A DNA stretch of 64,000 bases from Eumeta japonica (lineage: Eukaryota > Arthropoda > Insecta > Lepidoptera > Psychidae): positions 1 to 64,000 of the forward strand of contig BGZK01000136.1 of assembly GCA_005406025.1 (NCBI GenBank), in the 5' to 3' direction. Made by a program: the position numbers and the translations under genes. How positions within the stretch are numbered: position 1 is the stretch's first letter; each line of letters opens with the position of its first letter. Under the pieces are notes generated by a model. The model had not been told where the DNA came from. It saw nothing but the letters and a program-made list of their open reading frames with translations, and did no database searches. Shown piece by piece: positions 10,521-21,950 of this stretch.

Positions 10521-12440
10521 ACGATTTGCTCCAATATTGGTTCGTTTTGTTTTTAACATGTTTCACGTTTGGAAGTTTTCGTTCCGTCGTTTTATGGAAA
10601 ACTAAATAATGTGTTCTTCATAATTTACGTTGTCGATGTTTGTAACTTTAAAATAGTCAAATTAAATACATATAAAGTTGGACAATTCCCCAAAGAGCTT
10701 AAGGAATACAAATACATGTAATTTTTTTTATGTAATTATTATAAGAAGGCAGGATCTTTATGTAAATCAACGTTTTTAAAATTTTATACTTTTTTGTTAA
10801 GTTGCAACTTTATTTATTGCTTGCAGCAGACGTTGACTTTGGATTTGTAAATTAAAACAATGATCATTTTCACACCCGGAATAATGATCGTTTTGGTACT
10901 GGGTACTAAGTATTGATTCTAATGACAGTCAGAATTTAATAACAAAATAAATAAATAAAATAAATGTATACGTACATTTTATGATTTAAATCTTTTTGTG
11001 TATTTTGTTTTTTTACGTATTTGTTGTTTATAAAGTACTATCAGTACTATTTTTATGTATTTATTGTATATTAAGTATATTATTAGTACAAGTCCATAAA
11101 TACGTAATACTCCAAGGACTTACTAATATGTTATGGTTATTATATACACATATACTTTATCTATAATAATGTGGGCTGAGATTTAATGGTTAATTAACCG
11201 TCCAAAAATATTAATACACCATAAAGAAACCGATTGTATAGAAATGGCATTGCAATACAACAACGTCAAAGTACAGGTAGCTCCATCTACAAATTTGTAA
11301 AACTCTATTTAGCAAGAAATAGGAAAGATCCTTCGACCGTTTCATTATCGTAGTTTTTAACCGATTTTAATTTTAAATACCTGATTCGCTTTGTTTCATC
11401 AAAATGCGTAAAATTTTAATTAAAATTTTAAATACCTTTTATTACTTAACAGCAAATAGAAATTAAACTGAACGCAGCAACGAAATATGAGAGACAGCAT
11501 TCGGCAAGGTCACAGACAATCTCGGGCGTTAATCCTTCAAGGCTGATTGCTTCATCTTTTAAGCAGTGATTACGAATTTATGTACTCGTTTCTGAGCGAC
11601 AAATGCATTATGAATATTTACTGTGGTCACGTAGGATCCGCATTATGAGTACCAGATGTGAAGGTCGCCGGTAGAGAATATTAGTAGAACTATTTGAAAT
11701 AGAAGACATGCAAAGAACTAATGGATAATTACGACAAATAGAATATATGTCGTAATTATCCATTAAATTTTATAATAGACATTCCATTTACTTTGTATAA
11801 CAAAGCATGTGATTTATATATATAGGGTTATCGGGGACGAACAAAAAGTTATTAACACGTGATAGAAACGGTCATTTGGCACTTATTTAAACCTCATATG
11901 CTATTAAGCAGATTTTATCATTTTCAAGATATTAGGCATTTTTTATTTCTATATGCTACTGTGATATTGCTTCAATAAAACTACTATAAAAATTATTATA
12001 TGTATTTAATTGATATATTCAGAATTATGGTAATAAAGCAATCTAAATTTAATTGTGATAGTTGAAATTTTATATATGTACTGCCTAAATTTGTATAATT
12101 ATTTTTGAAATTTAAGAAATTAAAGTTTGAAATTTGTTTTTTAAATACCCATAATATGCACATTTATTCAATTTGTTTTAAAAAATTGTCGATATTGCTT
12201 TCTTTTAATCATCGCTTTCATTTCAAAAATATATTAACAATACTTTTACTTATTTAATGTATTTTTAACTTCCTCTATCACATATTTATAAATAAATTAT
12301 TTTTGTAATCATCTAAAAAATGACAGCACTACATTATTTCCTAAATAAAAAATATTTAAATACAATAATAAGAAAAAATAGTCAAATACCCTATAATTGT
12401 GGTTGCGTGTTTGTACGAACGGAACGCCATTGCGTTAAAA
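10521..12440. other. AT-rich DNA with one perfect hairpin
   Basis: Mostly featureless. The block at 11500-11670 is richer in GC and contains TTAATCC and other homeodomain-like words; it may be regulatory. The hairpin at 11719-11765 is listed separately. Confidence 0.35.
11719..11765. repeat. perfect 18-bp inverted repeat with 11-nt loop
   Basis: TAATGGATAATTACGACA is followed by an 11-nt spacer and its exact reverse complement. The stem is too short for a typical animal microRNA precursor. It may be a tiny foldback insertion or a chance palindrome; a perfect 18-bp arm is unlikely by chance. Confidence 0.8.
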
Positions 12441-12467
12441 GACATGTGGCTGCAGCCACGCCATGTC
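12441..12467. promoter_or_regulatory. nested palindrome around TGGCTGCAGCCA
   Basis: GACATG, a perfect 12-bp palindrome (TGGCTGCAGCCA, 12447-12458), CG, then CCATGTC give an almost symmetric 27-bp site inside a GC-rich patch (12405-12485). Such symmetry suits a dimeric DNA-binding protein. No adjacent gene is visible. Confidence 0.3.
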
Positions 12468-13061
12468 TGCCGTTGCGGTATTGGGAAACTAGCAACTAGA
12501 AGATAAAGCAATTATATCTAAAACAAAAAAAAAACGAAAAAAAGCACATGCCACATGCTTAATTGATCTAAAAATTTTAGTTCATAAATTCTCCGCATTC
12601 TGATCTCGTCACCATAACTTTTTCGCCAGTTATGTGCGAAGCGTGTTTAACATTTTTTCCTAAAAAAAAAGTAATGTAAAGGTAAAGCAAGTAATCTTAG
12701 TTAATACAAAAATAATAAGTAACGAATACTCGAGAAAAACACTTTAATTTGTCCTTTGTTACGTTCTTACGCCTCGAAAGGTAAATAGCCATTTTTGGGT
12801 GCGATGTCCTATTTAATTGTACCTAAAACTTTTACATTATTCATAGCTCAGAAAATTTTCTAAGACACCGGATATTCGTGTCTATTGATTAAAAAACATA
12901 CAGTGAAATTCATTACACCTTTTAATGTAATCGTCTGAGTAGTGTTGTGCATTTTTTATTATCATTTATTACATCTTACCGTTTCTCATGATTGTAATTT
13001 TAAGTGGTAACATTTTAAACATGCAAAATCTTACAGAGTTACAGTCCTGTTATGACAAAAT
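12468..13061. other. AT-rich DNA, nothing recognised
   Basis: Poly(A)-rich stretches near 12520-12545 and 12660. No gene or clear repeat boundary. Confidence 0.35.
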
Positions 13062-13364
13062 GTGCCACCATCACAGGGATCATTGCTTCGATGTATTAAC
13101 TCTATAATATTCGCAATTATGGAATTGGAAAAAAGTAGATACACGGTTCAGCAATCGATTAAATATAAAAAGGGTGAGAAGTCGTCGACTGCTCATTATG
13201 ATTATTATAAAATTAACACATTCCCTATAAATAACATCACGACGGACAGTTTAATGCCTTTTCACGCCGGCGAACTCGTTTGGCGTCCAGCTAATAGGAG
13301 TGTCGCCGGTCGCATTACCGCTTGGGACATAAATCTTAGCTCCTGGTCACTTGCAGTGTTCTAG
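13062..13364 (+). other. unidentified 100-codon ORF, second half GC-richer
   Basis: The frame begins with GTG; its first ATG is near 13119. The last third (13225-13362) is about half GC, with a less AT-biased third position than its surroundings, and ends GRITAWDINLSSWSLAVF. No domain or splice pair is recognised. It may instead be a conserved non-coding block that happens to be open. Confidence 0.15.
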
Positions 13365-16300
13365 AAAGAATTTAACAACTGCTCCATGATTGCTATCTTC
13401 AGATTTGATAACTGAGCACCATACAACAAGATGGTACGTAGCAGTCTACAAAATTATGTAGTTTGTTTGTACTTCGATCTCTTAACATCAATTTTTCTTC
13501 GAGGCAAACGTTTCGCATCAAAATAATGTCAATGACAGTCCAACGTAATTTCTAACCATAAACGATAAATACAATATGAAATTGATATTTCACTGTATTT
13601 AACTAACCTAGATAATATTTTATTATTCAACTAAATGATTTCGCAGAGCTATAGCACATAATTTTCGTCAATTCTCCTTTTGTAGTAATAATGGTTAACA
13701 GCGCCGCCAGACGATCTCTCAAACTACTTTATAAAACTTTTCTGTATTGTGTTGGACATAATTCATAAATTTCAATTCCATCTTTTGTGATAAAATAAAC
13801 TCTAATAAATAATTTATCACAATTATTTTTTAACTTGGAACTTGTAATAAAAATTACAATTTATCACAATATCATGAGTGATTGCTGGCGTAGGTTGAAA
13901 TGTTGCTACATTATTTAATGATATATGTTGTCTATACGCTGTGATTTCTTTGATTTTTATCAGTTTCGGCATCTGTATTTAGCGAAAATCAAAAAGCCAG
14001 TTGTGCCCCCTTCGCCTGTCATGATAATTAATGAACAATCATACGTAAAAAGATAAATAAATTTTACTTGGATAACAAACAATATTCCATGTATATTGAT
14101 ACGAACGGCACAATTACGAGAAATGGTCTTGTTATACGCTCATTTACATAAGGGACCTGGTAGAGTTGAACTTGTTGAAGTTACATGACAAATTTCAGTC
14201 AAAAAGAAATACTGAACGCAATTATTACAAATCGTATACAATTTATTTTTGAGGGAACATTTTTTGAAAGTCTAAAGCTTTTTTCAATAATTTCATTTTT
14301 TGTCATTGATCCTAACGTCTTTTACTTCCAAGCATATAATGCCTGCGATATTTTTATATTCCTATTCGAAACAGCGAGCGTACTTTAAGAATTTGAAAGA
14401 ACCAATGTATGTGTTTCGTTGTATGCTTCGTTTGTCTCAATGTATGCGTCAAGCAAATAAGATTGTTAGCTCTAGTGGGTACATAAACCAACAAAAAGTA
14501 TTATAGAGTATTTCGCGAATCGGCCCCTGGACGTCACGAAACACAGAAGTCATATTTCAGTACATATCGTTCATTCAATGATTTTCGTATGCATTTATAA
14601 TATAGAACAAATGTATTATACACGATAAACATGTTTATGTATTTTTAAAGCAACATGAATGCAGTTAGTAATAATATGGTGACACAGTAATGCCAATTCC
14701 CTAATTCCACAAAGCTCGTACTAGGAATTTTTCCTCTTCCATAAAAAAATACTGTTACGAAATGACCCTGTCGGAGTCTCGAGGATTCAGATTAGATGAA
14801 GAGCAGCAGAAGGTGTATATTCAGAAATACAGCAACAATAAACCGTTACGTAACTAGTTGATTGCTTGTTGTAAATCGCTGTAGACTTGTGAACACTCCG
14901 ATCGCAGAAATAAAATTCTATTCTTGGATACCAGCACTTCACTATATATCTTCTTACTGACCTTCTATAGGGTACTCGAATTATCCGGAACAGACAAGTT
15001 GTAAACCTGTCATGTTCATCACAAACAATCAAGATTTAGTACCTCTCGAAAATTCCACCCCACAAAATAAATGTATTTAATAATAAATTGCATACAAACA
15101 TAAAAAGCGCCGACACAGGCAAGGGACAGTGTGTGGGGCAAACGGGGCGAATTGTTTATGCTGAGAAAATTTTATTCTCGGATTTTTTTTAATTATGGGG
15201 AAATTAATTTGGAGTTCTATTTTTAGCTTGCGAGCGCAGTTCGTAATAATACTAACACAACGACACCTGACCGTCTTGTATCTGAATATGCAATTTTAGC
15301 CCTCGATACACGGACTGACGTCACAATATGAATATTTTTCATTTAACACTTTTCTTACGAAAATACGGATAACAGAAAAAAAAATTTAAAACAAATTTAA
15401 TGTCTAGTAGGAACTTGAAGTTGCTATCTCTCTTGTGTGAAGCACGCGTTTCGTCAACTCTCTCACGGAAGTTAATTGTCACAATAGAAAATAATTATAG
15501 ACTAAAATTATTAGTAAGATGCATTGATGTTAATACGAACGTTTTTAGCGAAGCCTTAGAACAGCCTTAGAACAAGAAATTAGAAGGTGTGCCCGGTGAC
15601 GACCGGGCTAGTAGTGGGTTAATAAAACCCTGTTATAACAATACTAACATATTACTTTATGACTGTAAATTTAATCGTAGTCTTCAATCAGTCTAGAGTG
15701 TTGATGACAAGCAAAAACTAAGTCGTACAATTAATAAATTGAATGGTTACAAAAAATGTAAGTTTTTTTAGAATTTCAAGTTTGTATTTAAAGTCGGTTT
15801 TGCTTCGCTAATCATGGCATATTAGTGCATCTTAAGTAAATAAGTCAAAACTAAATTTTCTGTCAAATAAATATTTTTAAAATTAATGAATAAATGAAAA
15901 CCAAAAAAATACGCGTTTCTATATAATATTAACTTAATCAAATCGTAAGTGATAATTTACTGTAACGAAGAGTTCTTAAATTCGTTTTAATTTTCTTTGA
16001 AACCAAATAGCATAAAAATACCGAGTGCCTCTGCAATAGGAAACTCGTGAATGGAGACGCAGAAAATGTTAAAAGGAATAAGAAAAACACCGTTTTGTTC
16101 GCAAGCATTGCAACCTTGAAGCATTGACTTGAAACGTTTTCCAAGGAAATGTTATAGTGTTGGTCCGTCACGATGAAGTTACTCACCGATTGATTAGTAG
16201 ATTCTTAATCGTTAATTAACTACTTCGAAATTCAAATTCAATGTAAATATTATTGAATCATATATTTAAGAAATTCATTTAATAATTACAATATGGAAAT

Positions 16301-16504
16301 TTTTTAAATAAATACGTTTTTTAGTCAACATATTCTTACATATGAATCTAACTGTAGTAGTAAATAAAATTACGGTAGTACAAAAACTAAGTCAAAGTGC
16401 GATTTTTTTTAGGATTGTAAAATATTATTTTTCATTTTTTTAATATTAAATTACAAGTACGTTTAACTGAAAACAAATGCCTAATAAGCAAAGTATAAAT
16501 CACC
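13365..16504. other. AT-rich DNA without recognised genes
   Basis: The ORFs on either strand (for example at 14185, 14300, 14787-15032 and 15938-16186) are short, AT-biased and without domains. A short GC-rich inverted repeat, GTGCCCGGTGACGACCGGGC, lies near 15588-15607. Confidence 0.4.
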
Positions 16505-17048
16505 CATAGTGATTACTAGCTTTCGCTTGCATATCCGCCTGTGTGGATATAGCGACCAATTATGGTGTCAACGATAATTCTGGTCCCGCACTTGACTGTG
16601 ATTCCAGTCTCTATATAGATACCAGTTGTGACTTTCATTTATTTCCAAAGAAACTATAGGAACACAAATTTTTATACCCAAGACACACATACTGAAGATA
16701 ATTTTTTATTATGAAAAAATCTTGTTTATGCTCTAAATCCCGACCTCAATTCTGTTTACGAAACCGATTCTAAATTGATGTTGAACTTAATCCACCCTTG
16801 AACATTATTGTTACCAATAACAAATTGTCATAAGAAATGAATTTGTTCGAGGTTTATGCGAGTAAAGCTGCGAGCAAAAAATTGTTTTTTTATAAATGTC
16901 TTATTCCCATATATGAGCTATAATACGGTGACGTTTCAACAAAATCCGTCAAATAGTTTTCGCACTGAAGCGTAATAAATATCCATCCTTATAAATGAAT
17001 AAATATTATTAAAATCTACGCGTTTATAATATTAGTAGGATGTAGTAT
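16505..17048 (+). mobile_element. non-LTR-type dispersed repeat (ACTAGCTTTCGC...TTTATAATATTAGTA)
   Basis: It begins with ACTAGCTTTCGCTTGC and ends with TTTATAATATTAGTAGGATG. Between them lie TTCGAGGTTTATGCGAGTAAA and the block TTTCAACAAAATCCGTCAAATAGTTTT, all in the order usual for a very common lepidopteran repeat. No intact ORF. Assignment to a named LINE clade is not attempted. Confidence 0.6.
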
Positions 17049-19226
17049 GTAAATAAAGTTGATATAAAATTATTTTCTTAAAGTTAATTAACATCTGTTA
17101 TTACAATAATAATTATAAAGTTATCAATTGGAGAATATAAGAGTCATCACTGTTATGCAGCATTTTATAAAAAATCGGTAAATTATTTATTTAAACAAAA
17201 TATTTCTTATCAAACATTATTCACAAAAGAACAATTAGTTACTGTTTTATAAACAGATTAAAAAAAACTTTTCGTAATGATTAATTAACTTTCTTTTTCA
17301 TTGCTTGAACCGGATCTGGTCTTGAAGTTCATTATAAGATAATACGTCACATATTTCCGATACGACTTACATCATTTAAGATTCAAGAGCACTCAAATCA
17401 AGCGACTCAGATGATTTATGATTGATATTGTGCTCGATGAATCGAATTTTAATATTGTTGCATGATAATGATTCGTGAATTCAAATGGAGATTACGTTCC
17501 GCTCTCGATTTTGAATACACTGTCTTGGGGTATTTACGTCGACTGAAACATCAATATTTCAAGTCACGTTTTTTAGATTATCGTTTTGTTATTTATCTCT
17601 ATTATTCTGCATTTTTAAAACAGACTTATGCGAATATATTTAATTAATTGGCCTTAAATCTATGTTGCGATTTGCATCATACGTAATTTATATTGTCAAA
17701 ATATTAAAATAATGTTGGAGCTTAAAATTCATTAACTTCAAACATAAATCAATATCACATATTTATAAAATAATTTAAAAACACTAAAAAATACTTTCAC
17801 CAATAGTCGTTAACTACATAGAACTATATTAAACAAAAGCCGTAGCAAATTATTAGTTTATATATAAAAGTGTAACAATTTTGAATTTATCTATGTCCAA
17901 ACAAATAACTCCATTTGTTATCTTCCTTCATTCACTGGCACACATCGAGTCGATAATTCGATAACCTTTGACATGGCAGCCCTAGCCCACGCTCGGCCGT
18001 CTATTGCTGTTTTATTATTAGACATCCAGCCCACTCGTGAGGAAATATGGTTTGATATTGAAAATTAATAACTAGAATCTAATGATTTCGTTATGCTCTA
18101 TATTTGTGTGTTTGTGAATAAGAAATAATTCAATATTATTATTAACAGGTAAATTAACAGGGAATACTTCATTAACCTAAGCGCGACATTGAAAGGAATT
18201 TATGAGTGTGTGTTAAAATAAAATTTATCTGTAGTTGCTTAAGAAAATTTTCTTATAAGTAAAAACATTAGTAAAAGAATAACTGAATAATGATTTTGTA
18301 AGGATTTCATTTTGACGAAAATTTTATAAAAAATCTTGCTTTGATACAGTACATTGATGTTTGAATTCTATTTGTTTATTATGTAGTCAAATAAAAATTT
18401 ATAATCCAGATGACAAACGGATCAACAACAAAGTAGAAAATGTATATTTATAAAAGGTTGTCTGTGGCTAATGAAGTTAACGACTTAAATAAATACAACT
18501 AGCTTCGGTAGCTGTAAAACTCTAAAAAGCATTAGAAAAGCTATTTACATTGCATTAGTGGAAATGACTAGCTTGTTGAGTGTTGCCAGGTTGTTTATAT
18601 GTTAAATTTGTATCCGTCGAAAAGCGAACACTTAGCGTTTAACTTCTTGAAAGTTACAATACATGAATATATTATTGTCATGTGAAGCATATAAACTTTA
18701 AGGTGTAAATAGATGTCTGATAAGATTCATGCCTTCGAACTAGAAAGTATCGAGTTTGGATCGCGATCTTGAGAGAAGTGATCAATAAGTTTTACCGCTG
18801 TTGGACCTCCAGACCGATTCTGTCAACTTAAAACGACTCAGTCGATATCGTTATGACGTCAAAATTACGTCATACGTCATTTAAATTAATTTGGTCCATA
18901 GACATCATAAAAAATTTTCACGGCTTCTGATGCATTTTCCCTTTTTTGTAATAAAACTTCAAAATGTATCGAAGTTCTACGTTAGATTTACTGACTTTGG
19001 ACAGAAAAACAATAGAAAAATGGCGTGACACCGTTTTTACTTTTCATTTTATATTTTTTAAAATATCATCCATTTAATGGTATCAAAGCTAGACAGATTA
19101 TAATAACACAACCAAGGCCATTTTACTGCAACTTTTTCCTTATAAAAGACTAAAAAACTTTTACCCCGACCTAATATGTGATTTTATATTGAAGTATTAC
19201 AAAGAAGATTAAACTTAAAAACATAC
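17049..19226. other. AT-rich DNA without recognised genes
   Basis: No further exon of the P450 at 19.2-19.6 kb was found on the minus strand here. In particular, no haem-binding F-x-x-G-x-R-x-C-x-G coding pattern was seen. A GC-richer patch lies at 17950-18040. Confidence 0.4.
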
Positions 19227-19627
19227 CTTCAATAGAAAGTCTTTAAAATTCAGCTTCAGATTCAGGAGAAATGCTTCCTTTTTCTGTCCTATTTTTTCAG
19301 ATCTTTATGAATTTACTTTCCACTTCAGTAATCGAAGGTTCTAGCCATGATTCTGCGCTTTCTTTTACTATTAATCTATTCATTATTTTTCGATTATAAT
19401 TCCATTCTTGCACATGCATAAAAAAAGAGGCATCTTGGACAATGATAAAGTTTTTCGTATATTGCCCAAGGTTTAGGAATAATATATTCCGGATACTTTC
19501 CTCCAACTTCAAAAAGACTTCTTTCATCAATATTGGATCACTTACGAAAATAATCTCAAAATCACGGAATTTCTTACGAAATATTGGACCCAATACCTCG
19601 TGTTTTTTATCTATGTACTCGTGTAAT
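19227..19627 (-). pseudogene. cytochrome P450 exon, mitochondrial-clan type, with two in-frame stops
   Basis: On the minus strand, a strong acceptor (TCTATATTTGTCTGCAG) precedes an exon of 401 nt that ends at a good donor (GAAG/GTATGT). The 133-codon frame contains HEYIDKKHEVLGPIFRKKF, IIFVSDPILMKEVF, EWNYNRKIMNRL and near the end RLSIE. This matches the N-proximal part of insect mitochondrial P450s; the pattern reminds me most of the ecdysteroidogenic CYP315A1 (shadow), but a CYP302/CYP333-like source is possible. A TGA (19297-19299), likely replacing a Trp codon, and a TAA (19243-19245) interrupt it. The middle segment that is normally Gly/Pro-rich has drifted. No other exon was found nearby. 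It is probably a relic of a duplicated gene. The plus-strand ORF at 19442-19648 is its antisense shadow. Confidence 0.75.
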
Positions 19628-20995
19628 CTGCAGACAAATATAGATTAATTTGATAATAAAGTATAAGGATTTTGATTTTGTTTAATTTTATTTATAATTA
19701 ATTCCATGGTATTTTATTATGAATTCCAAGATTCAATTTTGTTTTTTATTTTACCGACATATCATGAATGTCGTACAGAAATTTATTTCCAAAATTAAAC
19801 TTGAAGAACTTTCTCGAGCAATTGTTAAAGGTCGCTGTAGTCTTACAATTATAACTTTAAGTGATTTGTATTGCTACGATATATCAATGTTATAACGTCA
19901 CAATGTAAATCAGTCAAGAATTTAAAAATTAAAAGTAATCACCACAAAACATGAAAGGTTAACTTCACCAATACTGTGAGACAAAAACGCACAAAGAGAC
20001 CATTAGAACACTTAAAACTTATCGCACATAAAATTCACTGCCGATCGCATTTGACTTATGAAGAGAAACCAATTGTCAACACTAGAATCCCTGTATATAA
20101 ATAGACCCACTGGTTTATAATATTTTTTAAATGTTTAATTCCTTACATTAGGTCATAAATATGTCATCCCTCGTTACAAGAAAAGGTCATAAACATGCCA
20201 TATTTGATATAGACAAAGAAATGTCTCGTAACTTTTGGACTTATTCTAACTAATAAAAATAAACAGATAATGTAAACAACCATACCAACTTATATCGACA
20301 TAATCAAGCGGAGTTCAATTTTATTATTTATTTAATAGAAGGAATATAAAGTTATTTTATTTTTTTCTTTATAGGAATAGTTCGCAACTTTTCTACTACT
20401 AACTAGATTTTTGATATTAACAGTTACAATCTTGGTTATAATTAATTCCTTCCGTAGTTAAATATAAATAACCAAGTAACCAATTTTATTCAACTGAAAT
20501 CATTTTAAAAGCGTTTCATAAACCATTAATAAAATTTTTCATATATCTATAATTTATTTTTAATGGTAAGCTTGTCCTTCAGCATATATAAAACATCTTT
20601 TTTATAATTTGTTTGTTTTAAATATAATATGAAATTTTTAACACTAAGCTTTAAATTTAAATTAGACTGTATTAAAGTGTTTTAAATTGATATTAATTAA
20701 TTAATTAATTGTGAAATGAAATCAATAAGTTATCAATTTATGTAATAAACATGTTCAAATGAAATAATTAACGACCAATTATGTAAGCTGTATAAACGCT
20801 CTTGTAAAATTGTTTTCCTTTTATAAATACAACACAATAGAGGTTAATGAATTAGAATTATTTTTATTGAAATCAAAATGTGTAATATTGTAGATTGGTT
20901 GCGAAAGAAATCAATATCCAGATCGTTCAGTATTAATACATTCACGAATCTAAAGATTATCGATAACACGTCGATAACATACAAAACGCAGCACT
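19628..20995. other. AT-rich DNA, nothing recognised
   Basis: No preceding P450 exon is visible on the minus strand. A (TTAA)n run occurs at 20692-20710. Confidence 0.4.
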
Positions 20996-21115
20996 AGCAC
21001 TACAAGAGCGCAAATTGTAGCAAGGCCCCGCGTCACGCAGTCTGAGGCCGGCCGCCGGCTGCAGCTCGCTAAGTGCTCCAGCTTGTCGGACGAGAGATGG
21101 TTTTAGACGGACTTC
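20996..21115 (+). promoter_or_regulatory. CpG-rich promoter-like patch upstream of a signal-peptide ORF
   Basis: A GC-rich block (GCCCCGCGTCACGCAGTC, GGCCGGCCGCCGGCTGCAG) sits 130-240 bp before an ATG in good context. ACGCAGTC at 21035-21042 contains a CAGT initiator core. GGACG (21088) and AGACGG (21105) resemble downstream promoter elements, but their spacing to the CAGT core is not ideal. Its position and composition suit a TATA-less insect promoter; this is inference. Confidence 0.35.
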
Positions 21116-21241
21116 TGTGCAAGCTGTATATTTACATCACTCGGAAAATTACGCAATTACGCTGTTTAAAGTGCATTAATTTATGTGTATGAAACTATGT
21201 TTATCATAGAATAATGTTTTGAAACAGAAACGGCAACAGAA

Positions 21242-21394
21242 ATGCATTTTATTAGATACGTAGTTGTGGCTGTTTTATGTCTGTTTTGTAGTGTTGATGC
21301 ATTCTCTCCGACATGTTTTATTTCAGACCGAATAAAGATTAGCACGATGAGCACTTTGGACTCTAGATGCGTGTGTGTATTTAATACGCTTTAA
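21242..21394 (+). CDS. 50-aa secreted peptide or first coding exon with signal peptide
   Basis: The ORF starts with ATG preceded by CAGAA (A at -3, good insect context). Residues 1-20 (MHFIRYVVVAVLCLFCSVDA) form a classical signal peptide: one basic residue, a hydrophobic core, and Val-Asp-Ala before a likely cleavage site. The remaining 30 residues have three cysteines and no recognised domain. Either it is a short secreted peptide, or it is the first exon of a longer secreted gene whose splice donor lies before the stop; no donor inside is strong (GTGTGTGTA at 21371 is the best). The CpG-rich patch upstream supports a transcription start. No other exon could be linked. Confidence 0.35.
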   Translation: MHFIRYVVVAVLCLFCSVDAFSPTCFISDRIKISTMSTLDSRCVCVFNTL

Positions 21395-21764
21395 ATATAT
21401 TTTGTTACAACATTTAGGTGTTGTTCGTATTCTTAAAATTATTTCTTCGATTAATTGATGTTCCTTAGATTATTATAAAGTAAAAAAAATGGGATTCTAA
21501 AAAACTATTTTGCGATTTTAATAAAATATAATTAAAAATATCGTCGTATAAGTATGTCACACATCGACCTGGATTTTTAAATTATAATTAATATTACAGA
21601 TCCACCTAAAATGGCGTGCAGTTGCGTGAGCATAAATGTATAAAAGAAGAATATTTAAAAATATTTTATATAGATTGTATGATTGAATGCGACCCTGACT
21701 GAGATCTTGATACAGGTCCTGACTGCAGGGCATGGTCATAAGTTCTTTGCACTGATTCAGTGTA
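21395..21764. other. AT-rich DNA, nothing recognised
   Basis: If the upstream ORF is a first exon, this is the start of its intron. No features recognised. Confidence 0.35.
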
Positions 21765-21950
21765 GCGGTCGGGTTAGGTTTTCACCATTACGGGATAAGA
21801 ACCCGGACCAACGACTTATTGGCGCGAAACAATTTGGTTTAACTTAAGTTAAAAAACTTATTGGTCAATTCGCCCAATTCTCAGTGACCGAAATATTAAC
21901 TTTCAAATTGAAAAGCGACGCGCCTACCACTTGACCTCCGCCGCTATTTA
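21765..21950 (-). mobile_element. tRNA-derived SINE remnant
   Basis: On the minus strand, GGTCAAGTGGTAGGCGCG (about 21916-21938) resembles a tRNA A box region and GGTTCTTATCC (about 21794-21804) resembles a B box. They are about 125 bp apart, more than in a tRNA, suggesting an internal insertion or coincidence of one box. The GC-richer composition (21765-21945) supports a decayed insertion. Confidence 0.35.

Noticed and set aside
10424..10609. 61-codon ORF in the CpG-rich patch at 10.4 kb
   Set aside because: Starts with GTG and leaves the GC-rich patch quickly; no domain.
19442..19648. 68-codon plus-strand ORF
   Set aside because: Antisense shadow of the P450 exon.
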